A stretch of 64,000 nucleotides of DNA from positions 1-64,000 of the forward strand of contig JAFAWY010000075.1 in NCBI GenBank assembly GCA_019241525.1, given 5' to 3'. Source of the stretch: Pseudonocardiales bacterium (GTDB taxonomy: Bacteria > Actinomycetota > Actinomycetes > Mycobacteriales > Pseudonocardiaceae). The notes under the pieces were generated by a model that did not search any database, was not told the origin of the DNA, and worked only from the letters and a program-made list of their open reading frames with translations. Below, piece after piece: positions 17,114-26,145 of the stretch; position 1 is the stretch's first letter, and the number at the start of each line of letters is the position of its first letter. The position numbers were made by a program, and so were the translations under genes.

Positions 17114-18319
17114 GTGAGCGAGTCCGATCGCCCGGGCTACCCGCCAGCCGGACCAGCATTTCCTCCGGGCGGTTTCCGGCCCCCGCCGCGCCCTCCGCGG
17201 AACCCGCTACTGACCATCTTGCTCTGCGCAGCTGTAGTCTTGGGGCTGGTCATCGGCGCGGGTCAGACTGCCTGGCAGACCACGTCACTGCTGTCATCTC
17301 TGTGGGGGCATTCCGCGGCCCCGCCCCCGGCGCACGTGTGGAGCCCGTCAAGTGGGCCAGTCGACGCTTCGGCCCTGGACACCGGTGTGGTGGATATCGA
17401 CACCCAACTCGGTTATCAAAACGCTCTCGGCGCCGGTACCGGGATTGTGCTGAGCCCCTCAGGGGACGTGCTGACCAACAACCACGTGGCTAATGGCGCC
17501 ACCAGCATCAGGGCAACCGATGTCGGTACCGGACGAAGTTATCCAGCGACAGTGGTGGGATATGACCGTAGCCACGACATCGCTGTCCTGAAGCTGCAGG
17601 GCGCCTCGGGTTTACCGACTGCATCGATAGGAGACTCCAGCACAGTCGCCGTCGGTGACCCGGTCGCGGCGGTGGGAAACGCGGGTGGCGTGGGTGGCCC
17701 CCCGAGCGTCGCGTTGGGCACGGTTTCTGCTCTGCACCGGACAATCACCGCCAGCGATGGAAATGGCGGTAGCGCTCAGCGACTCACCGGCCTGATCCAA
17801 GTCACCGCGAACGTGCAGCCAGGTGACTCCGGTGGACCCCTGGTCAACACCGCCGGGCAGGTGGTCGGTATTGACACCGCGGCCACGACTGGCTTTCGGT
17901 TCGAGTCCACCCGTGGTCAGGGCTTCGCAGTCCCGATCAACGACGCAATAGCCATCGCCAAGCAAATCCAGTCCGGTAGCGATTCTCCGGCTATCCACGT
18001 CGGACCAACCGGCGTGCTGGGTATCGCCGTCCAGGACTCCGATGCCCTGCCCTACCTCGGTCCCTGGAGCAGGTTCGGCACGACCTCCTCGGGTGTCACC
18101 GTGGTCGGGGTGCTGCAAGATTCGCCGGCCGAGCAGGCGGGGCTGGCCACGGGCGACATCATCCTGGCCGTCGACCACAAAGCGATCGATTCCGCCTCGA
18201 CACTGACCAGCGTGCTCGATCGCCATCATCCTGGCGATTCGGTAGGGATTACCTGGATCGACCGATCTGGCCAGCAGCAAGACGCCACAGTGCACCTGGC
18301 GCCCGGCCCACCTAGCTGA
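17114..18319 (+). CDS. HtrA/DegP-type serine protease with PDZ domain
   Basis: A 401-residue membrane-anchored protease. It has a Pro-rich cytoplasmic N-terminus (1-30), a membrane helix (about 31-50), a trypsin-like domain with catalytic H124 (TNNHVANG), D155 (SHDIAVLK) and S239 (QPGDSGGPLV), and a C-terminal PDZ domain (about 300-395, SGVTVVGVLQDSPAEQAGLA). It acts outside the membrane as a quality-control or signalling protease. GTG at 17114 is supported by GGAAGGAGAGG just upstream. The length and order match actinobacterial HtrA/PepD proteins. The gene ends six bases before the palindromic element at 18325, which may serve as its terminator. Confidence 0.93.
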   Translation: MSESDRPGYPPAGPAFPPGGFRPPPRPPRNPLLTILLCAAVVLGLVIGAGQTAWQTTSLLSSLWGHSAAPPPAHVWSPSSGPVDASALDTGVVDIDTQLGYQNALGAGTGIVLSPSGDVLTNNHVANGATSIRATDVGTGRSYPATVVGYDRSHDIAVLKLQGASGLPTASIGDSSTVAVGDPVAAVGNAGGVGGPPSVALGTVSALHRTITASDGNGGSAQRLTGLIQVTANVQPGDSGGPLVNTAGQVVGIDTAATTGFRFESTRGQGFAVPINDAIAIAKQIQSGSDSPAIHVGPTGVLGIAVQDSDALPYLGPWSRFGTTSSGVTVVGVLQDSPAEQAGLATGDIILAVDHKAIDSASTLTSVLDRHHPGDSVGITWIDRSGQQQDATVHLAPGPPS

Positions 18320-18324
18320 AACCT

Positions 18325-18398
18325 CCCCGCGCAGTCTGGATGCAGACTGCTGTAAAAGCTGCCCTGGAAACAGCAGTCTGCATCCAGACTGCGCGGGG
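18325..18398. repeat. Nested palindromic element, copy 1 (29-bp perfect arms)
   Basis: Left arm 18325-18353 and right arm 18370-18398 are perfect reverse complements around a 16-base loop. Each arm also contains its own hairpin, GCAGTCT-6 bases-AGACTGC. A second copy with the same core lies at 41763-41828, also a few bases after a stop codon. It could be a terminator, an mRNA-stabilising REP-like element or a small mobile palindrome. Confidence 0.85.
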
Positions 18399-18795
18399 GT
18401 GGGAACTTGCCGCATGGCGTGGAGCCCCGGGCAGTGGGGCTGCGCAGGTCGCCGATATCCTTGGCCGAGCATGCTGGCGCTCATCGATGCCTAGGCACCC
18501 GGTCAGCAAGCATGCGCTGTGGAAGCGAAAAGGGCCTGACAAGCCAAGGTTGCAGTTATGACAGCAAGCACTGACTGATGTTGGTGAGATACGGCAGTGT
18601 GTCAGATTGCTCCTTTTTCACGGTAGCGCATAGGAGGACATCGACGTATACCGGGCAACTCCACTGACCCGGTGTGACTTTGCCGGCGGTCGGAACGGAT
18701 GTCGGCAGATGCGTCTGGGGTACTGAGTAAGCGAACTTGACACATCACATATCATCGTTCGCGAACATTCCCCTTCGATACGAGGAGACTGTGCT
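18399..18795. other. Intergenic region upstream of lsr2
   Basis: No gene seen. It carries a TTGACA at 18737-18742 and a perfect palindrome GTTCGCGAAC at 18756-18765, about 30 bases before the lsr2 start. These are candidates for the lsr2 promoter and operator; no good -10 box was found at the standard distance. Confidence 0.4.
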
Positions 18796-19161
18796 GTGGC
18801 GCAGAAGGTAGTGCGCGAGTTCATCGATGACATCGACGGATCTCCAGCAGAGCGCACGTTCACGTTCGCCGTTGACGGAGTGGTCTACGAGATCGATCTG
18901 TCGAGCGACAACATCGCCGAGTTTAAGTCGGCTATCGGCGGTTTCATCGAAAGTGCACGCAAGGTGAAGACCGCCGCTGGCAGCAGCCAGCGTCAACGTG
19001 GTGCGTCGACCACTGACCTGCGGCAGCGGCGCGAACGTCTCAACGAGGTTCGCGAATGGGCAAGGAACAACGGTTACAGCGTGTCGGACCGCGGGCGCGT
19101 CAGCGCCGAAGTGTTGGCTGCATTCGATAACCGGAACTCGGCGACCGCGGCAACGGGCTGA
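18796..19161 (+). CDS. lsr2: Lsr2-family nucleoid-associated DNA-bridging protein
   Basis: A 121-residue Lsr2 homologue. The N-terminal dimerisation domain begins AQKVVREFIDDIDGSPAERT and continues FAVDGVVYEIDLSSDNIAEF. A basic linker follows, then the C-terminal DNA-binding domain, VREWARNNGYSVSDRGRVSA, with the R-G-R motif that enters the minor groove of AT-rich DNA. Lsr2 is the H-NS-like silencer of foreign and AT-rich DNA in actinobacteria. The central residues diverge moderately from the mycobacterial protein (ESARKVKTAAGSSQRQRG in the linker), suggesting an additional paralogue and not necessarily the main copy. Start GTG at 18796, AGGAG upstream. A strong terminator follows at 19277. 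Confidence 0.95.
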   Translation: MAQKVVREFIDDIDGSPAERTFTFAVDGVVYEIDLSSDNIAEFKSAIGGFIESARKVKTAAGSSQRQRGASTTDLRQRRERLNEVREWARNNGYSVSDRGRVSAEVLAAFDNRNSATAATG

Positions 19162-19276
19162 GCGAAGCATCACCGTCTGCAATCGCCAATAGCGCGGCAC
19201 CTCGAGCACGTTGGACGGTCGCCTGATGGTCGACGGTGGGAGTGGAATTTCTGGATTGATGTAGCCGTCGTCAAGA

Positions 19277-19312
19277 AGGCCGCGTTGTGCACCACGTTGT
19301 CCAACGCGGCCT
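19277..19312 (+). terminator. Terminator downstream of lsr2
   Basis: AGGCCGCGTTG (19277-19287) pairs perfectly with CAACGCGGCCT (19302-19312), 14-base loop, followed by CTTGCTAT. It is about 115 bases after the lsr2 stop codon. Confidence 0.65.
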
Positions 19313-20104
19313 CTTGCTATCTGAGACGACGGCCGTCAGCGGCCGCTGAAGCCATCCGCGACGGCGGACAGTCCCAAGGTCATGCGTCCAGCTTTTATGA
19401 AGCCTTTGGGGAGCGCGACACCGATCGTGGAGCCAGCTGTGAAACGTCGCGGATACGGCACGGCCACCCTCACCGGGTTGATGCCGCAGTTCCAGTTCCT
19501 GGAGTCAGGCCGTCCAGCAAGGTCGATGACGCGCTAGGGGGTGGGTGCACACCCACGGCGTGGCCGGGCTGGCCGATCGCCGTCATCCTCATATCGTGAA
19601 GGTCCTGGAATTATTCATACCGCTGCGGCTGTCCGACGACGTGCGGGAAACCGGAGACCTCACCGTCCATGACCAAGAGACTTACCCGTCGACAGCCTCA
19701 TCTGGCAAAGGCACCAGGCAGCCGTGCACCTTCGCGCGGATCACAGCCACCGCAGTTCCGCCAACTCAGCCGACCTCATCCCAACCCACGCCAAGCCGCT
19801 ATAAAAAGCATTAGATTACCTCCGTTATCACCGGAGGCGACCAGCGCCAAAGTGTTCCAACGTGACCTCACGGGCACCAGCAACAAACCGTATTCATCGT
19901 AGCCAACGATTCCATGTCGATCTATTTTCTGACATGCGCATCGAACCATCACCACGGTCCACGACACCTACGACGTCATCTTCATCATCACAAAGTTGAC
20001 ATCCCTCTGTGGACAACATTCAGTGTCGTTACGTGATTTCATCCAGCTTCGTAGCCAGGACAACTCTGGGCGACTTCGACGGACCGTCGAACTGAGCCCC
20101 AGGT
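19313..20104. other. Long stretch without recognisable gene
   Basis: No open frame with a protein-like composition, ribosome site and start was found on either strand. Base composition becomes less GC-rich after about 19,780. It is probably decayed coding DNA leading into the TPR relic at 20105. Confidence 0.35.
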
Positions 20105-20405
20105 CAGACCGGGCACGTACGTCACCGAGGTAAGATTCACCAACTCATGCCTCACTACGGCCAAGCCCTGGCCGCCTTCAACCAAGCTCCCGAGCTACCG
20201 CCAAAAGCAGGCTGAGTCGTGGGCGAACGAGGCGAGACTACCGACTGATGGATCGCTGCGACGATGACCTGATCGATTTCAACCTGGTCATCGAACCGGG
20301 TCCGGAAGATCGGCGCGCCGACCGCGGTACACCTACTGGTTGATGACCCGCTACGACGAGGCGCTAGCCGACGTCAATCTGGCCATTGCGTGATGGGTCA
20401 GATGC
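20105..20405 (+). pseudogene. TPR-repeat gene remnant
   Basis: Three consecutive 34-residue TPR units can be read with frame changes: RGKIHQLMPHYGQALAAFNQ followed by an early stop, then YRLMDRCDDDLIDFNLVIEP, then TYWLMTRYDEALADVNLAI. This is the RGETYRLMGRYDEALADFNRAIELDP repeat abundant in some actinobacteria. At least one single-base deletion (about 20240) and two stops break it. It belongs to a different TPR subtype from the intact gene at 15927. Confidence 0.65.
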
Positions 20406-21228
20406 AGACGAGATCGTCGTCAAACAAGGCGAAAGCTACCAGAAGGTCAGTTTTCGAATTGGCCGTAGAATCTAAACGGACTGGAGGCGACCCGAGGCAT
20501 GAATCATGCTAAAGATGGCATGCGTGACGTTGCCGGCTTGGGACGGCGTGCTTACCAAAAGCGCTGCATCGCAGCCCGCCATTGAAACCCGTATAGCATC
20601 TGTGCGTGCTTGATGACAGTTGGTCACTACATCTCATGGCAATGCACGGTTTAGCTTCTCGCCACCGGTCATCGTCACAATATCGCACGCCTCGTGGCGC
20701 CACAGTCGCAGCCCGTGCAATTTACAATCTGTTAACCTTCGACTTAATGCATTCAGGTGATAAGTGCTGTGCCGGTTCGAATAGAGCCTTACCATAGGGA
20801 TGCGTCATCGATGTGATCCTCCCTCTCCCGGAAAACAGGCTGGACAACTCCCCCGTCTGGCGACGCCGTTGCCGCAGCGGATAGCCCCCCACCCCGCTGC
20901 GGCGCGTCACCGGGCCGTCGATCTGCCGAACGGTGAATAGTGCAATCGGCACGCCGTACACAGCACCCACTACCGGAATTAGCCTACATAATGTCCGGAC
21001 TTACCCTGGTGCCGCCGAGTTAAAGCACTCAATGTTCACTACGGTGCAACCGGGCCCGTCGAGAGGCTCATCGCCAGATACTCCCTACGCCGCGATAAGC
21101 AAGCCAGTCAACCGCGGCATCGACGCGTGTCCCCTGTGCATTCTGAGGTCGCCCACCGGCCGCCGCGCGTAGGGTGCCACGCCAATACGGCCATGGCGCC
21201 AACACTGCTGCGACGTTGTGGAGAGCTG
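20406..21228. other. Intergenic stretch before the sugar porter gene
   Basis: No supported gene on either strand. A few short frames exist but none is protein-like. The right end must hold the promoter of the sugar porter gene; none was recognised. Confidence 0.35.
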
Positions 21229-22590
21229 ATGGTGGCATCGACGCCCCGGATCCGGGTCAACACGCGACGGGTATATGCCTTGGGCGCGTTGGCGGCGGTG
21301 CTGTTCGGTTACGACGGAGGCATCATCGGTGCCGCGATCTTGTTCATCCCGCAGGAGATTCCGCTGCCACCCTGGCAGCAAGGTGTTGTGGTCGGCGCCA
21401 TGGTCTTCGGGGCGATGCTGGGCGCGCTGGGCAGCGGCCCCGCCGCTGATCGCGTGGGACGGCAGCGACTCCTGCAGATCGCCGGGGTGATATTCGCTGT
21501 TGGCGCCTTGGGTAGCGGCGTCGCGTGGACCGTGGCGATGCTGGTGCTATTCCGATTCATCGTGGGGTTGGCCATCGGCATCGCGTCGGTAATAGTGCCG
21601 CTCTACCTGGCCGAGATGGCACCTGCCCGGGACCGCGGTGTGATCACCTCGCTGAACCAGTACATGATCATCGTTGGCACAGCGCTCTCCGCAGCCATCG
21701 GTTACTTGCTCGCCTTCACCGGTTCCTGGCGGGCGATGTTGCTCATCGGCGTGTTCCCTGCGGTCCTGCTCCTGATCGGCATGCACGCCATGCCGGACAC
21801 TCCGCGGTCGCTGGTACGACGTGGACGCAGCGAACAGGCACGCGCAGTTCTGGCCAGCTTGCGCGGCGACGCCGCGCTGGCCGAGCATGAGCTCACCGAG
21901 ATCACCGAACTCGAGCGCCAACAACATGACACGCAGATCGGCGCCCGCCTGTCTGCGCCCTGGGTGCGCCGGTTGCTGCTGCTTGGCATCCTGCTGGCCA
22001 TCTTTCAGCAGGTCACAGGAATCGGCTCGATCGTGTACGTGCCAACCGTGCTCGCCGGCTTTGGGATGTCCAAGATCACCGCGTTGCTGTTCGGCTTTCT
22101 CAACGGATTGCTGAACATCGCCACCATCGCGGTTGTCGTCCGATCGAAGATTGTGGACCGCCGTGGCCGCAAGCCGATCCTGCTGACCGGTCTGGCCGGG
22201 ATGTCGGCCAGCTGGCTGGCCGTCGGTATCGCGGCGCTGCTGCTCCCGGCCAAGTCGACAGCGCTGTTCGTGATCGCCGTAGCGGCGTTCGTTCTGTTCA
22301 CCAACACCTTTTCCGCCACCTGGGGACCGGTGCTGTGGGTCATGCTGGCGGAAATCTTCCCGCTGGCCATCCGGGGATCGGCGATGGCGATCGCCACCCT
22401 GTTCAACTGGCTGACGGCGTTCCTCGTGGGACTGACCTTCCCCGGTCTCACCGCGCTCGCCGGAGCAGGCGCCGTCTACCTCGCCTATGCCGCTGCCTGC
22501 GCGGTGATCATCCCGATCGTGTGGTGGATGGTGCCGGAAACCAAGGAACGCAGTCTGGAGTCGCTCGAGGCGCAGTTCCGGCACGGCTGA
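21229..22590 (+). CDS. MFS sugar porter (sugar/proton symporter family)
   Basis: A 453-residue, 12-helix transporter of the sugar porter family. Signatures are LFGYDGGIIGAAILFI in helix 1, ADRVGRQRLLQIAG between helices 2 and 3, RFIVGLAIGIASVIVPLYLA-E in helix 4, DRRGRKPILLTG between 8 and 9, and the C-terminal PETKERSLESLE. These place it with XylE/AraE/GLUT-type importers that bring sugars or polyols in with protons. The frame is open further upstream (to 21127), but the ATG at 21229 begins just before the first helix and has GGAGAG close by. Monocistronic; substrate not predictable. Confidence 0.92.
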   Translation: MVASTPRIRVNTRRVYALGALAAVLFGYDGGIIGAAILFIPQEIPLPPWQQGVVVGAMVFGAMLGALGSGPAADRVGRQRLLQIAGVIFAVGALGSGVAWTVAMLVLFRFIVGLAIGIASVIVPLYLAEMAPARDRGVITSLNQYMIIVGTALSAAIGYLLAFTGSWRAMLLIGVFPAVLLLIGMHAMPDTPRSLVRRGRSEQARAVLASLRGDAALAEHELTEITELERQQHDTQIGARLSAPWVRRLLLLGILLAIFQQVTGIGSIVYVPTVLAGFGMSKITALLFGFLNGLLNIATIAVVVRSKIVDRRGRKPILLTGLAGMSASWLAVGIAALLLPAKSTALFVIAVAAFVLFTNTFSATWGPVLWVMLAEIFPLAIRGSAMAIATLFNWLTAFLVGLTFPGLTALAGAGAVYLAYAAACAVIIPIVWWMVPETKERSLESLEAQFRHG

Positions 22591-22663
22591 CTGACCATGC
22601 GCACCACCACCGGCCGGGAGGCTGGCCGTACCGACCGGTAGGGCCAATATCCGAGGCTGCGGG

Positions 22664-23062
22664 TCAGTTCGTGGATCGCTTGCGGGAACGGCTGCGGGGA
22701 ATGGGTTCGGCGAACTCGACGACAAACCCGTCTGGGTCAGCGATGTGCAGAGTTCGGTGGCCCCAGGGCCGGTCCGCAGGCGCGCTGAGCACGTCGACAC
22801 CAAGGCTGGTCAGGCGCAATGCCTGCGAATCGACATCGTCGGTGACGAACACCACTTGACCGGCGGGTCCAGGCGCCGGACGCATTCCGGTAAGCCATGC
22901 TGCCCGGCGCTGTTCGTACAGCGCAAACCGAGTCTCTCCGGTGGCAAACTCGGCGTACCCGGCATCGGTGAACTTGTGGCGAAGTCCTACGACATCGCGA
23001 TAGAACGCCACGGATATGGGCAGGTCAGACACATACAAAATCACATAACCCAACTGGTGCAC
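22664..23062 (-). CDS. VOC-family (glyoxalase/dioxygenase fold) protein
   Basis: A 132-residue protein with two beta-alpha-beta-beta-beta modules. The first reads QLGYVILYVSDLPISVAFYR; the second has VVFVTDDVDSQALRLTSLGV and HIADPDGFVVEFAEP. Candidate metal ligands are the His or Gln near the start and the Glu in the last strand. Members include glyoxalase I, extradiol dioxygenases and antibiotic-binding proteins; which one applies cannot be told. It is convergent with the sugar porter (73 bases apart). A GTG start at 23062 places the first residues directly at the fold. Confidence 0.85.
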   Translation of the reverse strand: MHQLGYVILYVSDLPISVAFYRDVVGLRHKFTDAGYAEFATGETRFALYEQRRAAWLTGMRPAPGPAGQVVFVTDDVDSQALRLTSLGVDVLSAPADRPWGHRTLHIADPDGFVVEFAEPIPRSRSRKRSTN

Positions 23063-23300
23063 ACCGACAAGACTAGAACGAGACCGCTTCAGCGATTTAC
23101 CCGAACGGCCTGGTGCCGGCTATCGGCGGCAATACCGAGGTGACACGGAATCGTCATCCCTTAGCAACATGACGACCCGCGCTGCCATGATACCGCTACT
23201 GCCGGATACTTCGGTCCGGCTGTACCGAATACCGATGGAAATGCACCGCTCAGCAACCCCGACCCGGCCAACTGGTGACCTGGTCTATATCGTTCGGCCC

Positions 23301-23762
23301 ATGAGCGTAAGCAGCGACGCGCCCGCCGACATTAATCTGCGGGCAGTCCAGCACAGTCCCGATGCTCGCGTGGTCACCGTAGTAGGCGAGGTCGACACGC
23401 GAGCTGCCCTGGCGCTGGCCAACTTTTTGGTCGCGCAACTGGCCGCCGCCCGAGTCGTCGTTGTGAACCTCGACGGTGTGTCATTGTTGGGACCTGCTGG
23501 GCTGTCCGCACTATTCGAGGCGAGCGAGCTGGCTAGCCGCCAACATCGCGCCCTGCGAGTGGTGTGCAACTCCTCCACTGCCAACTGGGCGCTGGCGGCC
23601 GCCGGGCTGCGGGACTACTTCACCTTCGCCGACACCGTCCCCGGTGCTGTGAAAAACCCAACATGCAGGCACGGTGGTGGCGATGTAGCACTTGCCCGGC
23701 GACGTTATCGGAGCCGCCGGTCAGGACGGCGCGGCAGCAGACCCGTAGCTCCAGCAATCTGA
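23301..23762 (+). CDS. STAS-domain protein lacking the phosphorylatable serine
   Basis: From the ATG at 23301 the protein has 153 residues. The first 110 form a STAS domain: VVTVVGEVDTRAALALANFL, then VVVNLDGVSLLGPAGLSALF. Where anti-anti-sigma factors have D-S-(S/T)-G, this protein has G-P-A-G, so it cannot be switched by serine phosphorylation in the normal way. The C-terminal 35 residues are Arg-rich (ARRRYRSRRSGRRGSR) and may be an extension created by a lost stop codon or frameshift. The frame continues upstream to 23169, but the residues there are not family-like. No ribosome site is obvious. No sigma gene next to it. Confidence 0.7.
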   Translation: MSVSSDAPADINLRAVQHSPDARVVTVVGEVDTRAALALANFLVAQLAAARVVVVNLDGVSLLGPAGLSALFEASELASRQHRALRVVCNSSTANWALAAAGLRDYFTFADTVPGAVKNPTCRHGGGDVALARRRYRSRRSGRRGSRPVAPAI

Positions 23763-24187
23763 AGGTTCGTCCAACAAAGAGGGATGCCCCCTGGGAGTCG
23801 GGGATCGATGGCGAGGCGGCAGAGTACGCACAACGTCGCCGATAGCCAGGAGGTCGCCGATGATCAGCGCTAGCCAGCTACATGCGTTAATGCGCGATGC
23901 CAATCGATGACCCGGCACGCGGCAACGACTGATCACGGACCGCGGCGGGAGATCCGCACGCGCCACGCTGTGAAACCTTCCTGCATCACCGTGCCCGGGG
24001 CACATCACCGTGCGCGCTCCGGGAGCATGTCCCGGATGGGTACCGACTTGCGCACGGCGCCAAATCCTCACGCTTACGGTAGGCGAGCGGCGCGAGGATT
24101 GCGCCACTCATTATCTCCGGTGAGCGCCTTGGTGTTCACTATGATGGGTGATCGGGTACTTTCCGTAACCGATCCGCACGAGAGAAA
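23763..24187. other. Intergenic region upstream of the peptide transporter operon
   Basis: No gene seen. It should carry the operon promoter; no convincing boxes were found. GAGAAA just before 24188 is the only ribosome-site-like sequence. Confidence 0.4.
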
Positions 24188-25186
24188 GTGAGCGCTGCGC
24201 TCGTGCTGAGATACCTCCTCAGGAAGTCTCTTGGCTGGTTGCTCATGATCGTTGTGGCGACCAACCTGACGTACTTCATCGCGAACTTCTTCCTGGACCC
24301 GCGCGCTAACTACCTCCAGCTGCGACCACCTCGCACACCGGAGCAGATCAGCCGTTCGCTGGCGCAGTACAACCTCAGCCGGGACACGCCGTTGCTGGAC
24401 CGCTGGTGGCACTGGATCAGCGGCATCGTCCTGCACTGGAACTGGGGCTACTCGCCGGTCGGGGAAAGCGTGAACTCACAGATCAGCTTCCGGATCGGGG
24501 TGAGCGCCCAACTCGTCATGGGGTCGCTGATCCTGTCCACGCTGATCGGGATCAGCCTGGCCGTGTATACCGCCGCTCGCCAGTACCGGTTCGCTGACCG
24601 CTTCTCTCAGGGCGTGTCGATCGTCACGCTCAACACCCCAGTGGTCGTCGCCTCGCTGGCGGTGGTACTGCTGGCAATCGCGTTCAACCAGTCAGTGGGC
24701 AGCACGGTGCTGTTCGTCGCAGGTGCCCAGTCCCCCACGGTCAGCGGATTCTGGCCACTGCTGCTGGACCGGGTGCGGCACCTGATCCTGCCGACCGTCT
24801 CACTCACCGTGATCAGCTATGCCGGCACCCACCTCCTGCAACGCTCCCTGCTGCTGGACAACATCAACTCCGACTACGTGCGGCTGGCCCGGGCCAAGGG
24901 GCTGACCCGCCAGCACGCTATCCGCCGCCACGCGCTGCGCACGTCGCTGATCCCGGTGGCGATCACGGTGGCGTTTGCGATCCCGGCGCTGTTCACCGGA
25001 GCGGTGATCACCGAGACGATCTTTGCGTGGCAGGGCATGGGCCAGTACTTCATCCAGACGATCGGCAAGAACGACATCCATGGCGCGGTCGCGGTCGCTG
25101 CATTCGGCGCGCTGATGACCGCGATCGGCGCGATCCTGGCCGACATCGCTGTCGTGGCACTGGATCCGAGAGTGCGGGTGAGCTGA
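24188..25186 (+). CDS. oppB: Peptide ABC transporter permease (OppB/DppB type)
   Basis: A 332-residue inner-membrane permease. It has an N-terminal helix (SLGWLLMIVVATNLTYFIA), a periplasmic-type loop and then five further helices. The EAA loop that contacts the ATPase is seen as DYVRLARAKGLTRQHAIRRH-A. This is the first gene of a four-gene operon with the order B-C-D-A, as in the mycobacterial opp locus. Its stop shares a base with the start of the next gene (TGATG), showing translational coupling. Start GTG at 24188. Imports oligopeptides or related compounds; exact substrate unknown. Confidence 0.92.
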   Translation: MSAALVLRYLLRKSLGWLLMIVVATNLTYFIANFFLDPRANYLQLRPPRTPEQISRSLAQYNLSRDTPLLDRWWHWISGIVLHWNWGYSPVGESVNSQISFRIGVSAQLVMGSLILSTLIGISLAVYTAARQYRFADRFSQGVSIVTLNTPVVVASLAVVLLAIAFNQSVGSTVLFVAGAQSPTVSGFWPLLLDRVRHLILPTVSLTVISYAGTHLLQRSLLLDNINSDYVRLARAKGLTRQHAIRRHALRTSLIPVAITVAFAIPALFTGAVITETIFAWQGMGQYFIQTIGKNDIHGAVAVAAFGALMTAIGAILADIAVVALDPRVRVS

Positions 25187-26145
25187 TGACCACCAACCTT
25201 CCCCCGCTACAGCACACGGTCAGCCCCGTCGACAGCACGCCTTCCCATCCGATATCTCCGGCGGAAGAGCGGGTGGCCCGCCGGGGCGAGCGGCTGTCGC
25301 GCCGCCGCCTCTACACGCGGCGATTCCTGCGCAACCGGGGCGCGGTGGCCGGTTTGGTGATCTTGACCCTCCTGGTGGTATTCGCCCTTGCCGGCCCCCT
25401 GTTCACCTCATACAGCTACACCGACGTCGACTTCACCAGCCTGACGGCGGCGCCCTCGTCACAGCACTGGTTCGGCACCAACGGGGTCGGCAACGACACC
25501 TTCGCCCAGACTGCGCACGGCCTGCAGCGCTCACTGATCATCGGTGTGGTGGTGTCCCTGCTCACCACACTCCTCGCGGCGTTTGTCGGCGCAGTGGCCG
25601 CCTACCTGGGTGGCACCGCAGAGAAGGCGATCCTCGGGGTTGTGCACTTCCTGCTGGTGGTGCCGTCGTTCCTGCTGCTGGGACTTATCTCGCAGAAGGC
25701 TGGTGGCGACTGGAAGGTGCTGATCCTGGTGCTGGTGGCGATCGGCTGGACGTACGGGGCGCGGGTGGTGTACTCGCTGTGCACCTCACTACGCGAGCGT
25801 GAGTATGTCCAGGCGGCCCGGTTCATGGGCGTCGGTTCGCTGCGGATCGTGCTGCGTCACCTGGTTCCGAACATCGGTTCGCTGCTGATCGTCTCGTTCA
25901 CCCTCGGCGTGGTCACCACGGTGCAGATGGAGACCGCGCTGTCGTTCATTGGGTTCGGCGTGAAGCAGCCCGACGTGTCGCTGGGTTCCCTGCTCGGCGA
26001 CGGAGCCAGCACGATCACCAGTGCGCCGTGGTTGTTCTACTTCCCGGCCACCATGCTGACCCTGCTCACCGTTTCGATGGCGTTGATCGGGGACGGCCTG
26101 CGCGACGCGCTTGACCCGATGTCGCACTCCGCAGGCCGAGCATGA
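25186..26145 (+). CDS. oppC: Peptide ABC transporter permease (OppC/DppC type)
   Basis: A 319-residue permease. The family N-terminal domain (about residues 45-95: RRFLRNRGAVAGLVILTLLV, then F-T-S-Y-S-Y-T-D-V-D) precedes HWFGTNGVGNDTFAQTAHGL, a hallmark of OppC/DppC. The EAA loop is REREYVQAARFMGVGSLRIV. The start ATG at 25186 overlaps the oppB stop codon by one base, and the 3' end overlaps the start of the ATPase gene in an ATGA arrangement. A longer upstream frame is only the shadow of oppB. It forms the heterodimeric channel with OppB. Confidence 0.93.
   Translation: MTTNLPPLQHTVSPVDSTPSHPISPAEERVARRGERLSRRRLYTRRFLRNRGAVAGLVILTLLVVFALAGPLFTSYSYTDVDFTSLTAAPSSQHWFGTNGVGNDTFAQTAHGLQRSLIIGVVVSLLTTLLAAFVGAVAAYLGGTAEKAILGVVHFLLVVPSFLLLGLISQKAGGDWKVLILVLVAIGWTYGARVVYSLCTSLREREYVQAARFMGVGSLRIVLRHLVPNIGSLLIVSFTLGVVTTVQMETALSFIGFGVKQPDVSLGSLLGDGASTITSAPWLFYFPATMLTLLTVSMALIGDGLRDALDPMSHSAGRA

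Noticed and set aside
18756-18765. GTTCGCGAAC read as a LexA (SOS) box
   Set aside because: The actinobacterial SOS box has GAAC-N4-GTTC; here the halves are in the opposite order with two bases between them, so only a plain palindrome is claimed.
21547-22803. 418-codon minus-strand frame opposite the sugar porter
   Set aside because: Antisense shadow; the plus strand carries all sugar porter signatures.
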